DNA of 64,000 nt. Source: Lacisediminihabitans sp040549465. Its GTDB lineage: Bacteria > Actinomycetota > Actinomycetes > Actinomycetales > Microbacteriaceae. Location: contig NZ_JBEPTL010000015.1 of the NCBI RefSeq assembly GCF_040549465.1, forward strand, positions 25,880 to 89,879. Direction: 5' to 3'. Position 1 is the first letter of the stretch, and each line of letters begins with the position of its first letter. The notes beneath the pieces were generated by a model. The model did not search any database. It saw only the letters and a program-made list of their open reading frames with translations, and was not told the origin of the DNA. A program made the translations under genes and the position numbers. Shown here one piece after another: positions 15,820-24,599 of this stretch.

Positions 15820-17964
15820 CTAAATTAAATCGTTGAGCACCTTTTTGGGCGTTCTTGGGTTTGCGGCGACTGCGGTCAGCACGTCGTCGCCCCTTCCCCT
15901 AGCTAGGCGCGCAAGGGTGGCCGGCGACGCACTCGGATTTCCAGCCACGGCCCACTGGAAGCCCCGGAATGAATAGGGCTCAGGCTTTGTCTTGCTGAGT
16001 GCGTCTAGGTAGCTGGCCGGAGTACTTGGATTCCCTGCGACCTTTAGACGGACATGCCGGTCGTGATCGGATGCAAGTCGGATCAACACCTCCACCGGTG
16101 TATGAATCTGCGATGCGACGAATGCCCGCACGCTCGAATCGGTGTCGAGCGCGAACTGGGTCAACGCCAATACGTCGCCAGACAGAATCACCCGCCGCAC
16201 CGCGAGGTAACGCACGTTGTCGTCGGGATCCGCCGCGAGGCGCGCAAGCGTGTCTGGATCCGGTTCGTAGAACTCGGCCACATGGGCTCTCACCCAAGGT
16301 TCTGGGTCGATGGCAAGGACCGCAAGATCGTTGCGAATGCGTTGGAGGGCCTTTGCATCTTCTACCATCTGGGGGTTTTGCCACTCATGCCGAAAAAGAT
16401 GCCTCCCCGCGGCCAAACCCTCAGGCCATGTCTCCCATCTCGCCGCGTAACTGGGTCGCAGATTCAGAAGGAAGTCCCCACGAGTCGCGTCCGGCAAGAG
16501 CACGATCCGAAGCAGGGAACGCAGCCGGAACTCATCATCGCTGCGCCCCTTTGTGGAGTGGATGACGGAGTGAAAACGTCCTCGGGGCAGATCCGGCTCA
16601 CGGGTTTCAATTGCTCGCGACTCGTGGTCAGTAAGCGCTGCGCGCGCCTCTGCGGCGCCGGCACCGCTCTCGAGTTCCTGATCCCGCTCGGAGAGCGCCC
16701 ACTGCACCTGCCTATTCGGATCGCCCTGGAGCGTGCCGAGCGCCAGACCAGGTGTATTTGGGTTTCCGGCCGCTGCGGCGCGGACCACGGCACTTCGATC
16801 CCATGCCAGCTCCGTCAGCATCCACGGGGGCGTCCTCACATTCGCGGCAACAATCGCCCTCACGGACCAAGTCGGATCGGTGGCGAGGGACGCGAGCGTT
16901 GTCGGATCGGTGTTCGGATTCCTCGCCGTCTTGCGACGGACGGACACTTCTTCGTGATCCGCCAGCACGTCGAGACCGCCGACCGGCGTGAGCAAGTTGT
17001 CCGCTAACACTTCACCCGAACGTTTGGGCGTGAGCGGCTCGTAGACAGAGACCGATGTCCCGTGCATTGCATCGCGGAATCCGGCGCGCAGCTTTGGCAG
17101 TTCCGTCTCGGCGTCGGCGCTGAACAGATCGGTGAGGCGCCACGTTGGAAGAAGCCCGTAGCGGGGCAGCCAAATCGCGACGCTCCGAATCTTCAGCTCG
17201 TCGTCCCCGTCCATGAGCACGTAGCCGATGAGTTGGTAGAGATAGTCCCTCAACTTGGAGACGCCCAGCCCGACCCCGGTCTTGCAGTCGATCAGCGTGT
17301 CTCCGATGATCCAGTCGCCGTCGCCGACTACGACGTCGGGGATTCCGGCCATTTCGGGGTTCGGCACGTAGCGCTTCCCAGATTCGATCTCCCGCGTCCA
17401 GCGCTCAATCTGTCGCATAGCCGCGATTCGCATCCCGGCGATGTCGGCCAACAGTTGTCGCTCACCTTGGCCGATCGCGCCGCGCATCGCTTTCCATCCG
17501 GCTCGGTAGGGCTGTTCGCACCAGGCAAGCAGAACGGATGCCCTGTCGAAGTCGCCGCTCGTATCGATGATTCTTCTTGCTTCGTCGAACCATCTCTCGG
17601 CGAGTCCGGCCCAATCGGCACCCTCCTGAACTTCGGCTGCGTGGAGTCTGAGCCAGTCCAGGCCGAGCGTTGCCACCGTCGAGTCGATGTCAAAGCCAGG
17701 GAGCAACATTCGGGTCAAGTAGTCGAATGCGGTCCCTGAGGTGCCGGCGAGTTTTGGATCGAATTCGTGCGCGCGCGGGGCTACTAGTTGTGAGGCGGCG
17801 ATCTCCGCGAATCCCATAACCTGAGCGCCTCCACGTGCTCCGAGTGTTCCGCCTCGCGTGGATTCGAGCCGAGGGGAGATCGTTGAGATATATGTCCGAA
17901 GCGGCGACTTAGTATCTGCGAGCAGCTGACTCAGGCTGCGTGCATTTGGCAATGTGTCCTCCAA
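15820..17964 (-). CDS. PD-(D/E)XK nuclease-like protein with LRV repeats, truncated by a frameshift
   Basis: 714 residues. The N-terminal 300 contain a candidate PD-(D/E)XK site (IPDVVVGDGDWIIGD then LIDCKTG at about residues 206-229) and YQLIGYVLMDGDDE, which is the layout of a nuclease core. From residue 340 onward come LRV/HEAT-like repeats (ARNPNTDPTTLASLATD, AANVRTPPWMLTELAWD, AAGNPNTPGLALGTLQGD) that stop abruptly in DPRTP-type unit KKVLNDLI. The stop follows a tandem ATTTA-ATTTA; deleting one ATTTA restores the frame into the next fragment exactly. The intact protein would be about 955 residues. It stands alone on its strand; repeats of this kind bind protein or nucleic acid, so a guided nuclease is inferred. 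Confidence 0.75.
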   Translation of the reverse strand: MEDTLPNARSLSQLLADTKSPLRTYISTISPRLESTRGGTLGARGGAQVMGFAEIAASQLVAPRAHEFDPKLAGTSGTAFDYLTRMLLPGFDIDSTVATLGLDWLRLHAAEVQEGADWAGLAERWFDEARRIIDTSGDFDRASVLLAWCEQPYRAGWKAMRGAIGQGERQLLADIAGMRIAAMRQIERWTREIESGKRYVPNPEMAGIPDVVVGDGDWIIGDTLIDCKTGVGLGVSKLRDYLYQLIGYVLMDGDDELKIRSVAIWLPRYGLLPTWRLTDLFSADAETELPKLRAGFRDAMHGTSVSVYEPLTPKRSGEVLADNLLTPVGGLDVLADHEEVSVRRKTARNPNTDPTTLASLATDPTWSVRAIVAANVRTPPWMLTELAWDRSAVVRAAAAGNPNTPGLALGTLQGDPNRQVQWALSERDQELESGAGAAEARAALTDHESRAIETREPDLPRGRFHSVIHSTKGRSDDEFRLRSLLRIVLLPDATRGDFLLNLRPSYAARWETWPEGLAAGRHLFRHEWQNPQMVEDAKALQRIRNDLAVLAIDPEPWVRAHVAEFYEPDPDTLARLAADPDDNVRYLAVRRVILSGDVLALTQFALDTDSSVRAFVASQIHTPVEVLIRLASDHDRHVRLKVAGNPSTPASYLDALSKTKPEPYSFRGFQWAVAGNPSASPATLARLARGRGDDVLTAVAANPRTPKKVLNDLI

Positions 17965-18456
17965 TCAGCAGCGCGAAGTCCCTGAAAAACATGACGCTCG
18001 GCTCCAGTCTGGCGCAAGCCTGCTTCTGCTCGCGGCGGCGCCCGCGATCCCTCTGATTGGTCTGGCTCTTCTCGCGCAACTTGCGAGGGCGACAGAAGCC
18101 CGTGACATCATCGTTGTCTGCTGCACGGTAGGTGACAGCCTCCAGTCGCAGCCTGTGCCGCTAGCGACACTTGATCACCGACTCGCGATCGAGCTAGCAA
18201 GCATCGACCGGTAGCCGGACGAGATTGCCCGTCTTCCTGATATCCCCCAAGGGCCACGGGACGCGATGTTGCCCGAGTTATGAAGACTTGAACTCAGCGG
18301 TCGGTGTCGTACGCCTCATCACTGTCGTTCCGAAGGCGGTGCAAATCGCGCACATCTCTATCGCCCCATTTCCCCCTGGACCGATTCCCACTTGATCTCG
18401 CGAAAGAAAACGGGCCAGTAGTGATATGAAGTGCTCCGCACGGCACTCTATATACC
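17965..18456. other. 492-bp intergenic region between divergent genes
   Basis: It separates the nuclease/LRV gene (left, minus strand) from the five-gene operon (right, plus strand) and must hold both promoters. A TATATA hexamer at about 18448-18453 lies directly before the GTG of the sigma-like gene. An 86-codon plus-strand frame at 17954-18214 has no recognisable content and is not called. No terminator or repeat was seen. Confidence 0.5.
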
Positions 18457-19011
18457 GTGACCGCAGAAACCACCGAAGCATCGCGACGGCTGACCGTCGA
18501 GGGAGAGATCAGCTCCATGCTGGCTGATCGACGTTTCGATGGACTCATCCGCCGCCTCAACGCAAAGTACCCGGGCCACCAGCAGCTCGCCGAGGATGCG
18601 GCATGCCACGCAGTGGTGAAAATTCTCGAGCAGATCGCCACTACTGAAATCAGAAGCGTCGGTGCGTACCTATATCAAGTGGCCGACAACCACGTTCGAA
18701 AGACGCTGCGCGGCGTCATACCTGAGCTCGATATCGATGAATACGACCCGAAGGACTACGAAGTTCCCGACGCCTTGGAGGGGGCTGATCTCCTCCGTCT
18801 TCTAAAGAAGGCCACGGTCGGCTGGAACGACAACATTCGAGTCGTCACAAATCTCGTTCTGGATCACACCTTCCTTGATGACTACGACTGGATGACCGCA
18901 GAGGATCTCGCCGACGAGGCGAGCGCCATCCTCGGCGAAGAAGTATCGGCGGCAAGTGCCTCCATGTGGAAAAGCCGCGGACTTGCGCGACTTCGTGAAC
19001 TGTTCGTGTGA
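18457..19011 (+). CDS. Sigma-70-like (ECF-type) protein, first gene of the five-gene operon
   Basis: 184 residues from GTG 18457, with a TATATA box directly upstream and no Shine-Dalgarno, so the message may be leaderless. Residues 25-85 resemble sigma region 2 (GHQQLAEDAACHAVVKILEQI, split here, then VGAYLYQVADNHVRKTLR), and the C-terminus (MTAEDLADEASAIL, SASMWKSRGLARLREL) resembles region 4. The match to region 2 is good, that to region 4 weaker. Its stop overlaps the start of the ParB-like gene (GTGA at 19008), so the genes are translationally coupled. It may direct transcription of the operon or act as a DNA-binding subunit. Confidence 0.75.
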   Translation: MTAETTEASRRLTVEGEISSMLADRRFDGLIRRLNAKYPGHQQLAEDAACHAVVKILEQIATTEIRSVGAYLYQVADNHVRKTLRGVIPELDIDEYDPKDYEVPDALEGADLLRLLKKATVGWNDNIRVVTNLVLDHTFLDDYDWMTAEDLADEASAILGEEVSAASASMWKSRGLARLRELFV

Positions 19012-20555
19012 CCAAAAGCAATAGAGAGTGGGACCAAATGACCATCAGCACCACCCCCCAGACGGTAGACGCCATCCGAGCGATCCTGGACCGGGCCATC
19101 GGCGTCGCCGCCGCCTATGGATCCGAAATCGAAAACGAGGTTCGCGAAGCGGCCAAACTGCCCCTTGACAGGGAGAGCGCCGAACGGCTCTATGCCCGTG
19201 TTCTGACGATCGTCTCGAATCTCGGAACCAACGAAACCAATGCCGAGCAGCGCGCGGAGGCGGTCGAGAACATCCGTCGTGAGGCTGCCGCGCTCGCGAC
19301 TTCGATTGACCGTCCAACGCCTGGCTCGAAAGCACAGGTCACGTTGGTTGACCGCAACGGACTCGAGGTGCGAGAGGTCGCTCCCACGCCCCAGTTCAAC
19401 GGTGTCATCGTTCCGATGATGGAGGGCTATGTAGACGTCCTGACCCTCGACCCGTGGGACCAGAACCATCGCGTGATTCTGCACGTCGAAGACTTTGTCG
19501 CCCAGTATGGTCGGCAGCCAGATAGCGCTGAATTGGTGGGAATTCTTCAAGGCTCCATTCGCCTTCAGGCAGGCGAGGAAGATCCGTTCAAGCTTCGCCC
19601 CCTTGCCTCTAGCATCGCCCGGAAGGGAGTCGAACGACCGCCCATCATTACGCACACTGGCACCCCGCACGACGGCAATCGACGGATCGCCGCGTCACGC
19701 TTCGTCCTTCAGAGCGATGAGTTCACCGCTGAGCAGAAGGAACGTGCCCGGTGGATCCGCGTGTGGCAGACCCGCCCCGGCGTGACCGACGATCAGTTGA
19801 ACGCTATGGTCCTTGCACTCAACTTCGAGGAAGACCACAAGGTCGAGTGGCCCGAGTATGTCAAGGCGAAACTCGTGGCCGAAGAGTTCCGGACCCGTCT
19901 GGAGACGGAGTTGAAGCTCCCCACGGCAGCCCGCGAGCGCGTCATTCGCAGCGAGGTCGCTGCCAAGTTTGCTATCAAGCCGCAGGACGTAACCCGTTAC
20001 TTGCGCATGGTGCAGTGGGCGGAAGACTTCACTGACTACCACGTCGAATCTGGCAAAACCGAGGCGGAAGTGTCCTACCGGACGAACAAGGGCTTCCAAT
20101 GGTTCTATGAGCTGGACGCCGGTCCCACTGGCTCAAAGGTCACCGAGCGGTTTGAGAAGGACCCCGACCTGCGCGCAATGATCTACGACCTTATGTTCGA
20201 CTCCACATTCGAGAGCGGGGCCCAGGTTCGGGCGATGTATCAGGTCGCGAACGATGACGAGGCATATCAGCAGGTCGTGCGTGCTCACCAGATTCGTGAG
20301 ACGCAGAAGGCCGAAGCGAAGGAACTGATCGTTGACGCGATTAATGGCGCCCGCGAGCGGGTTCGGGCGGGTAAAGCCGTCGCGCTCGACCAGTACGCTC
20401 TCGGCATCATCAAGCGGCTTGGCGATACTCCCGCGAACGCGTGGGCGACGCTGGATGTCGATTTGCTCAAGAACCTGCGCCGCACCCTGATCGCAACGCT
20501 AGGTGCAGTCGAAGGCGAGCTCTCCGTCCGCGCCGGTAGCTTGGAGAGCGACTAA
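19008..20555 (+). CDS. ParB-like domain protein of the five-gene operon
   Basis: 515 residues. The N-terminal 120 are helical. Residues 175-225 hold a ParB/Srx-like domain: FKLRPLASSIARKGVERPPI followed by the DGNRRIAAS motif that corresponds to the GxRR nucleotide-binding box of ParB. Further on, RVIRSEVAAKFAIKPQDVTRYLRM looks like the ParB helix-turn-helix. It is therefore a ParB-type DNA-binding protein, possibly a CTP/ATP-dependent clamp, but larger than partition ParBs and with no ParA in the operon. Its start overlaps the sigma-like gene, and the SNF2 gene begins 3 nt after its stop. Confidence 0.8.
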   Translation: MTKSNREWDQMTISTTPQTVDAIRAILDRAIGVAAAYGSEIENEVREAAKLPLDRESAERLYARVLTIVSNLGTNETNAEQRAEAVENIRREAAALATSIDRPTPGSKAQVTLVDRNGLEVREVAPTPQFNGVIVPMMEGYVDVLTLDPWDQNHRVILHVEDFVAQYGRQPDSAELVGILQGSIRLQAGEEDPFKLRPLASSIARKGVERPPIITHTGTPHDGNRRIAASRFVLQSDEFTAEQKERARWIRVWQTRPGVTDDQLNAMVLALNFEEDHKVEWPEYVKAKLVAEEFRTRLETELKLPTAARERVIRSEVAAKFAIKPQDVTRYLRMVQWAEDFTDYHVESGKTEAEVSYRTNKGFQWFYELDAGPTGSKVTERFEKDPDLRAMIYDLMFDSTFESGAQVRAMYQVANDDEAYQQVVRAHQIRETQKAEAKELIVDAINGARERVRAGKAVALDQYALGIIKRLGDTPANAWATLDVDLLKNLRRTLIATLGAVEGELSVRAGSLESD

Positions 20556-20558
20556 CTC

Positions 20559-22295
20559 ATGTCGATCGCCACTGCTCGGTCGGCGGGTTCAGCGCAGAGC
20601 GTGGATCTCGTACCGAACACGGTTTCGCTCCAGTCGCTGGCGAACACCGTGCGTGCCGCCCTGTCTTCGTCTCAGGGCGTCCGCCTTGTGAACGGGACGG
20701 TCCGCATCGATTTCGAGCAGGCAGCAGAGCTGATCAGGACTGGTTTCGTCGACGTCAACTGGGGACATGACGTACATCGCTACATCAGCAATCGGACGTC
20801 CTCTGTTGCTGGGGAGGACGTCGCTACGAGCAAGGAGATCAAGGCTGCTTCGGCAGACGAGATAGCGGACCGCATTCTCGGTTGTCGATTGCTGCCAATG
20901 CTCGATGAGCACCAGATTCGAAATGTCGCGCTCATGACTATCCCCAACTCGCCAGGGGCCTGCATCTTCGATGAACAAGGGACTGGAAAGACCATCTCAG
21001 TCGTGGCAGCCTTTGACCTCCTCGTTGAGCGCAACGATGCGGACGTCTTGCTCGTTGTCGCGCCGAAGTCCATGGTCGGTGAGTGGGGCGCCGAAATTGC
21101 GCGCTTCACCAATGACGGTTACAAGGTCGAGACGTTGGATGGGTCAAAAGCGCAACGGGCCGCGTCGCTCCGCTCCGGAGCCGACGTGTTCGTCTGCAAC
21201 TACGAAACCCTTATCGCCATCCCCGATGACATTCGTCTTCTGTGTCAACGGACGCGAGTGGTGCTGGCTGCCGACGAGTCGTTCAACGTGAAGAACCCGA
21301 ATGCAAGTCGGACGGCAGCACTCTCAAGCGCTCGGGAATGGTGTGTCCGAGCGTTCGCGTTGTGTGGGACGCCAGCTCCGAACGATGCAGCAGACATCAT
21401 TGCGCAGGTATCCCTCGTAGACATGGGTCGAGCGTTCCAAGGTATCCATCTCTCAATTGATCCTGATCGTCAGCGTGACGAGATCCGCGATGTCATCGAG
21501 TCGAGCGTGGTCTACAGCCGCAACCTCAAGCTGGTTGTATTGCCTGATCTCCCCGGTCGAACGTTTACCGAAGTCAGCGTCGAACTGTCTGCCGACCAGA
21601 AGGCCTTATACGAGACCATCGCGGGCGAGCTCGTTTCGGACCTCGAAGGTGTCACTGATAAGGAGTTTGCGGAGTCCTATGCGAACTACCTTGCTCGACG
21701 GGCAGCACTCCTCCGTCTTTGCTCGGACCCCGGTGCGGTCAATCCACAGATCACGTCCCCATCGGCGAAGCTGTTGGCACTGGATGGGCTTCTCGACCGA
21801 TGGATAGCGCAGGGCGAGAAGGTTGTCATTTGGTCCTTTTACCGTGCAACGCTGGAAGCCCTTGAGGGCAGGTACTCGCACTATGGACTCGTGCGCATTG
21901 ACGGATCCGTCACGGACGTGAGCGACCGACGAGCAGCAGTCAAAGCGTTCCAGACCTCGCCGGATACACGCATTTTTCTGGGCAATCCCGCGGCCGCAGG
22001 AGCGGGCATCACCCTGCACTCTGCCGCAGTCTCGGTCTACGAGTCAATGTCAAACCAAGCTGCTCACTACCTTCAATCGCTGGATCGAACGCACCGACGA
22101 GGACAAGACCGTGCAGTGGAATATGTCGCGTTGCTCTCAGCGGGAACGATCGAGTGGGACGAGTACGAACGACTCCACCACAAGGCCGCGATGCAGGCGG
22201 ACCTCCTCGGAGATCCGAGTCCGCAGGCACTTACACGCGGCATGATGCTCGATGAACTGCTCGCCAGTCTTGATGCACTTGATAGCTCGAAATGA
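20559..22295 (+). CDS. SNF2-type DEAD/H ATPase of the five-gene operon
   Basis: 578 residues, a double-RecA translocase. Motif I is DEQGTGKT at 138-145, Ia VVAPKSMVGEW near 167, motif II ADES at 238-241 in place of DEAH, motif IV/V GNPAAAGAGITLHSA near 475 and motif VI LDRTHRRGQDR near 507. The SNF2 character is clear from HRRGQ. It has a 120-residue N-terminal extension of unknown fold and no extra C-terminal nuclease. It probably moves along DNA for the Vsr/methyltransferase subunit, an inference from gene order. Its stop overlaps the next start (ATGA at 22292). Confidence 0.88.
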   Translation: MSIATARSAGSAQSVDLVPNTVSLQSLANTVRAALSSSQGVRLVNGTVRIDFEQAAELIRTGFVDVNWGHDVHRYISNRTSSVAGEDVATSKEIKAASADEIADRILGCRLLPMLDEHQIRNVALMTIPNSPGACIFDEQGTGKTISVVAAFDLLVERNDADVLLVVAPKSMVGEWGAEIARFTNDGYKVETLDGSKAQRAASLRSGADVFVCNYETLIAIPDDIRLLCQRTRVVLAADESFNVKNPNASRTAALSSAREWCVRAFALCGTPAPNDAADIIAQVSLVDMGRAFQGIHLSIDPDRQRDEIRDVIESSVVYSRNLKLVVLPDLPGRTFTEVSVELSADQKALYETIAGELVSDLEGVTDKEFAESYANYLARRAALLRLCSDPGAVNPQITSPSAKLLALDGLLDRWIAQGEKVVIWSFYRATLEALEGRYSHYGLVRIDGSVTDVSDRRAAVKAFQTSPDTRIFLGNPAAAGAGITLHSAAVSVYESMSNQAAHYLQSLDRTHRRGQDRAVEYVALLSAGTIEWDEYERLHHKAAMQADLLGDPSPQALTRGMMLDELLASLDALDSSK

Positions 22296-22750
22296 GCGGG
22301 GGCGCACCGAGCCCGCTTCACGAAGCTCGGGTCGTTGAGCTTGAGGAGGTCTTTACCCTTGCCGGGTTATCGCATGAGGCTCATCTGCAGTGGTGGCTCC
22401 GGCCCGACGTCGCTCGGGCCTCGCCCGCGAGTCGGACACTTGGCTTAGGGGACGCGAAGTCGACCGAATCACCAGGAAACCAAGCCACATTGAGGCGGCT
22501 CGTAGGCTACGTCCGGGCGGCCAGAACCTGGCATGATGCGGGCTGGACCGTGATTATGAGCCTCGCCGTTAACCCGCACGAAAGTACCCAGTGGGGGGAC
22601 GAACTACGTCGCGCCTGGGCGGTCGGCGGGCTCGTTAACGGCCCAGTTCACATTGCACCTCTCCACCCCAACCTCGCCGTCGTCACTCTTTCGACGAGCC
22701 GACGGCAGCACTCGACGAACGGGGTAATCTCATCTAAAGTTGGGGTGTGA
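22292..22750 (+). CDS. Unknown 152-residue protein, fourth gene of the five-gene operon
   Basis: Not recognised. It has LHEARVVELEEVFTLAGL, a WWLRPDVARASP segment, a helix LRRLVGYVRAARTWHDAGW near residues 68-90 and NLAVVTLSTSRRQ near the end. It overlaps both neighbours by 4 nt (ATGA at its start, GTGA at its end), so it is made in step with them and is likely part of the same complex or pathway. The length and position would suit an adaptor between the ATPase and the methyltransferase-nuclease. Confidence 0.7.
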   Translation: MSGGAPSPLHEARVVELEEVFTLAGLSHEAHLQWWLRPDVARASPASRTLGLGDAKSTESPGNQATLRRLVGYVRAARTWHDAGWTVIMSLAVNPHESTQWGDELRRAWAVGGLVNGPVHIAPLHPNLAVVTLSTSRRQHSTNGVISSKVGV

Positions 22751-24495
22751 CTCGCCCCTCGATATCCCCAGAATCAGCGATCGTCGAGGTAAAAACCCCG
22801 TCGTCCGGCCGCTCCCCAAAGCGCCCCAGGTTCCCGCTTCGAGCCATCGACTTGTTCTCTGGAGCAGGCGGACTTAGCCAAGGTTTCCGTGACGCTGGTT
22901 ACGAGGTGCCGTTCGCGCTCGACTTCGACGCCGATTCGTGCGCGACCTACGAGAAGAATCATCCCGAGACCCACGTCGAGTGCGCGTCCATCACAGACTT
23001 CTCTCCTGCTCAGATCAAGAAGCTCGCGGGCGGACGGATCGACGTAGTACTCGGCGGACCGAGTTGCCAGTCCTTTAGCACGGCTGGCAGGAGATCGGGA
23101 TGGGTCGCCGACGGAGACGAACGTAACGACCTCTGGGAACACATGTTTAAGGTCGTGGAGCACATCAAGCCCAAGGCCTTTGTCATGGAGAACGTCCCCG
23201 GAATGGTCTACTGGAAAGAGGGAGCATTTGGGGACATGATCCTCAAGCGCTTCACTGACATCGGATACACCGTGCGTAAAGAGATTCTTCTCGCTGCGGA
23301 CTGGGGCGTACCGCAGAGACGACGCCGACTCTTCATCGTTGGCATTCTCGGCGACCGGGAGTTCACCTTTCCCGAGCCAACCCACATGGGCGGCTGGCGT
23401 CGCGACTCTTTGGAGATGTGGGAGAAGAAGCGGCAGGAGAAAGGACTCTTACCGCACCTGACGGTTGAGGACGCTCTTGGCGACCTCCCTCCGTTGGAAT
23501 CTCACATGATTTCGTCCACCCGTTACCTGGTACCGAAGGACAAGGCGACCCCGTTCGCACAACTGATGCGGGGTAGTGGCCGCGTGATCCGCGACCATGA
23601 TGTTCAGGCACTTGCAACGGATACCGCAGCGCTCATCGCTCACGTTCCGAGTGGGGGCACATGGCGAGACGTCCCGCCGCACCTCCTCCCAGACCGGTAC
23701 CGGGGCATGCGTCGTACCGACAGCACTAACCTGCTTGGCCGGCTCGATTGGAACCTACCGTCTTACACAATTACCACTCAGTTCAACAACGTGACGACTG
23801 GGTGCTTTACACACCCCACAGAGAATCGCTCACTGTCAGTGCGTGAGGGTGCCAGGCTGCAGACGTTCCCTGACAAGTACGAGTTCGTTGGGTCGGTTGC
23901 TTCTCGCTGCCGTCAGATTGGCAACGCCGTTCCGCCTCTTCTCGCTTCCGTCTTGGCGCACGAAGTCGCGACTCAAGTGTGGGGAACTCGAGCAGAAGAG
24001 GTGCACCCGCGACCAGCGATCATGAAACGCGGCGCGGCATCTCGAACTGCCGAAGCTATTGATAATGTAGCAAAGGCGAAAGCAAAGCGTGAGGCGAACC
24101 AAGACACAGCGTCAGAGCGAGGCGTGCGTGACGCTCTGAACGCTGCAGGCATCAACTACGTCCTAAAGGAGCGCCCTGAAAAGAGCGCTCGACCGAACAA
24201 AGAGATCGTCATCGTCGATTCGCGGATTGTCGTGATGGTCAGTGGATGCTTCCTGCATGGTTGCGAGAAGCACTCTCGCCTGACCAAGTCCAGCACCAAA
24301 TGGTGGGCAGACAAGATCAAGCTAAATAGAGCGCGTGATGACGCTTCTCGCGCAGCATGGAAAGCCGAGGGATATGAGGTCGTCGAATTCTGGGAACACG
24401 AAGACCCAGAAGACTCTCGACGACACGTGCAAGAAGTCATCGAAGCACTAAAGACAGCGAGCATGGCATCTTTGCAGCCCAAGCTCATGGCCTGA
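22747..24495 (+). CDS. Cytosine-C5 DNA methyltransferase fused to a Vsr-type nuclease
   Basis: 582 residues from GTG 22747. The first 410 are a Dcm-type methyltransferase: motif I DLFSGAGG (35-42), motif IV GGPSCQSF with Cys107 (the usual PC is SC), motif VI MENVPG, motif VIII QRRRRLF, and the motif X element GNAVPP near the end. Residues about 450-575 are a Vsr endonuclease domain: SERGVRDALNAAGI, the catalytic Asp in IVIVDSRIVV, SGCFLHGCEKH with zinc and active-site Cys/His, WWADKIKLNRARD, and the final VVEFWEHE. Methyltransferase and Vsr are usually separate genes. The fusion could both mark and cut DNA, with the upstream ATPase as motor. Confidence 0.9.
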   Translation: MTRPSISPESAIVEVKTPSSGRSPKRPRFPLRAIDLFSGAGGLSQGFRDAGYEVPFALDFDADSCATYEKNHPETHVECASITDFSPAQIKKLAGGRIDVVLGGPSCQSFSTAGRRSGWVADGDERNDLWEHMFKVVEHIKPKAFVMENVPGMVYWKEGAFGDMILKRFTDIGYTVRKEILLAADWGVPQRRRRLFIVGILGDREFTFPEPTHMGGWRRDSLEMWEKKRQEKGLLPHLTVEDALGDLPPLESHMISSTRYLVPKDKATPFAQLMRGSGRVIRDHDVQALATDTAALIAHVPSGGTWRDVPPHLLPDRYRGMRRTDSTNLLGRLDWNLPSYTITTQFNNVTTGCFTHPTENRSLSVREGARLQTFPDKYEFVGSVASRCRQIGNAVPPLLASVLAHEVATQVWGTRAEEVHPRPAIMKRGAASRTAEAIDNVAKAKAKREANQDTASERGVRDALNAAGINYVLKERPEKSARPNKEIVIVDSRIVVMVSGCFLHGCEKHSRLTKSSTKWWADKIKLNRARDDASRAAWKAEGYEVVEFWEHEDPEDSRRHVQEVIEALKTASMASLQPKLMA

Positions 24496-24599
24496 TTGGA
24501 CTATCCCGAGCGGCTGCGGCAGCACACCTGTCCCTGGTCAGTCGCTAACACGCCGTAGACCGGCAGCTGTCACAGGCATCAGCGGTCCACAGTTGACAC

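Noticed and set aside
16054..17007. A 317-codon plus-strand open frame
   Set aside because: It is antisense to the nuclease-LRV gene and has no recognisable protein features.
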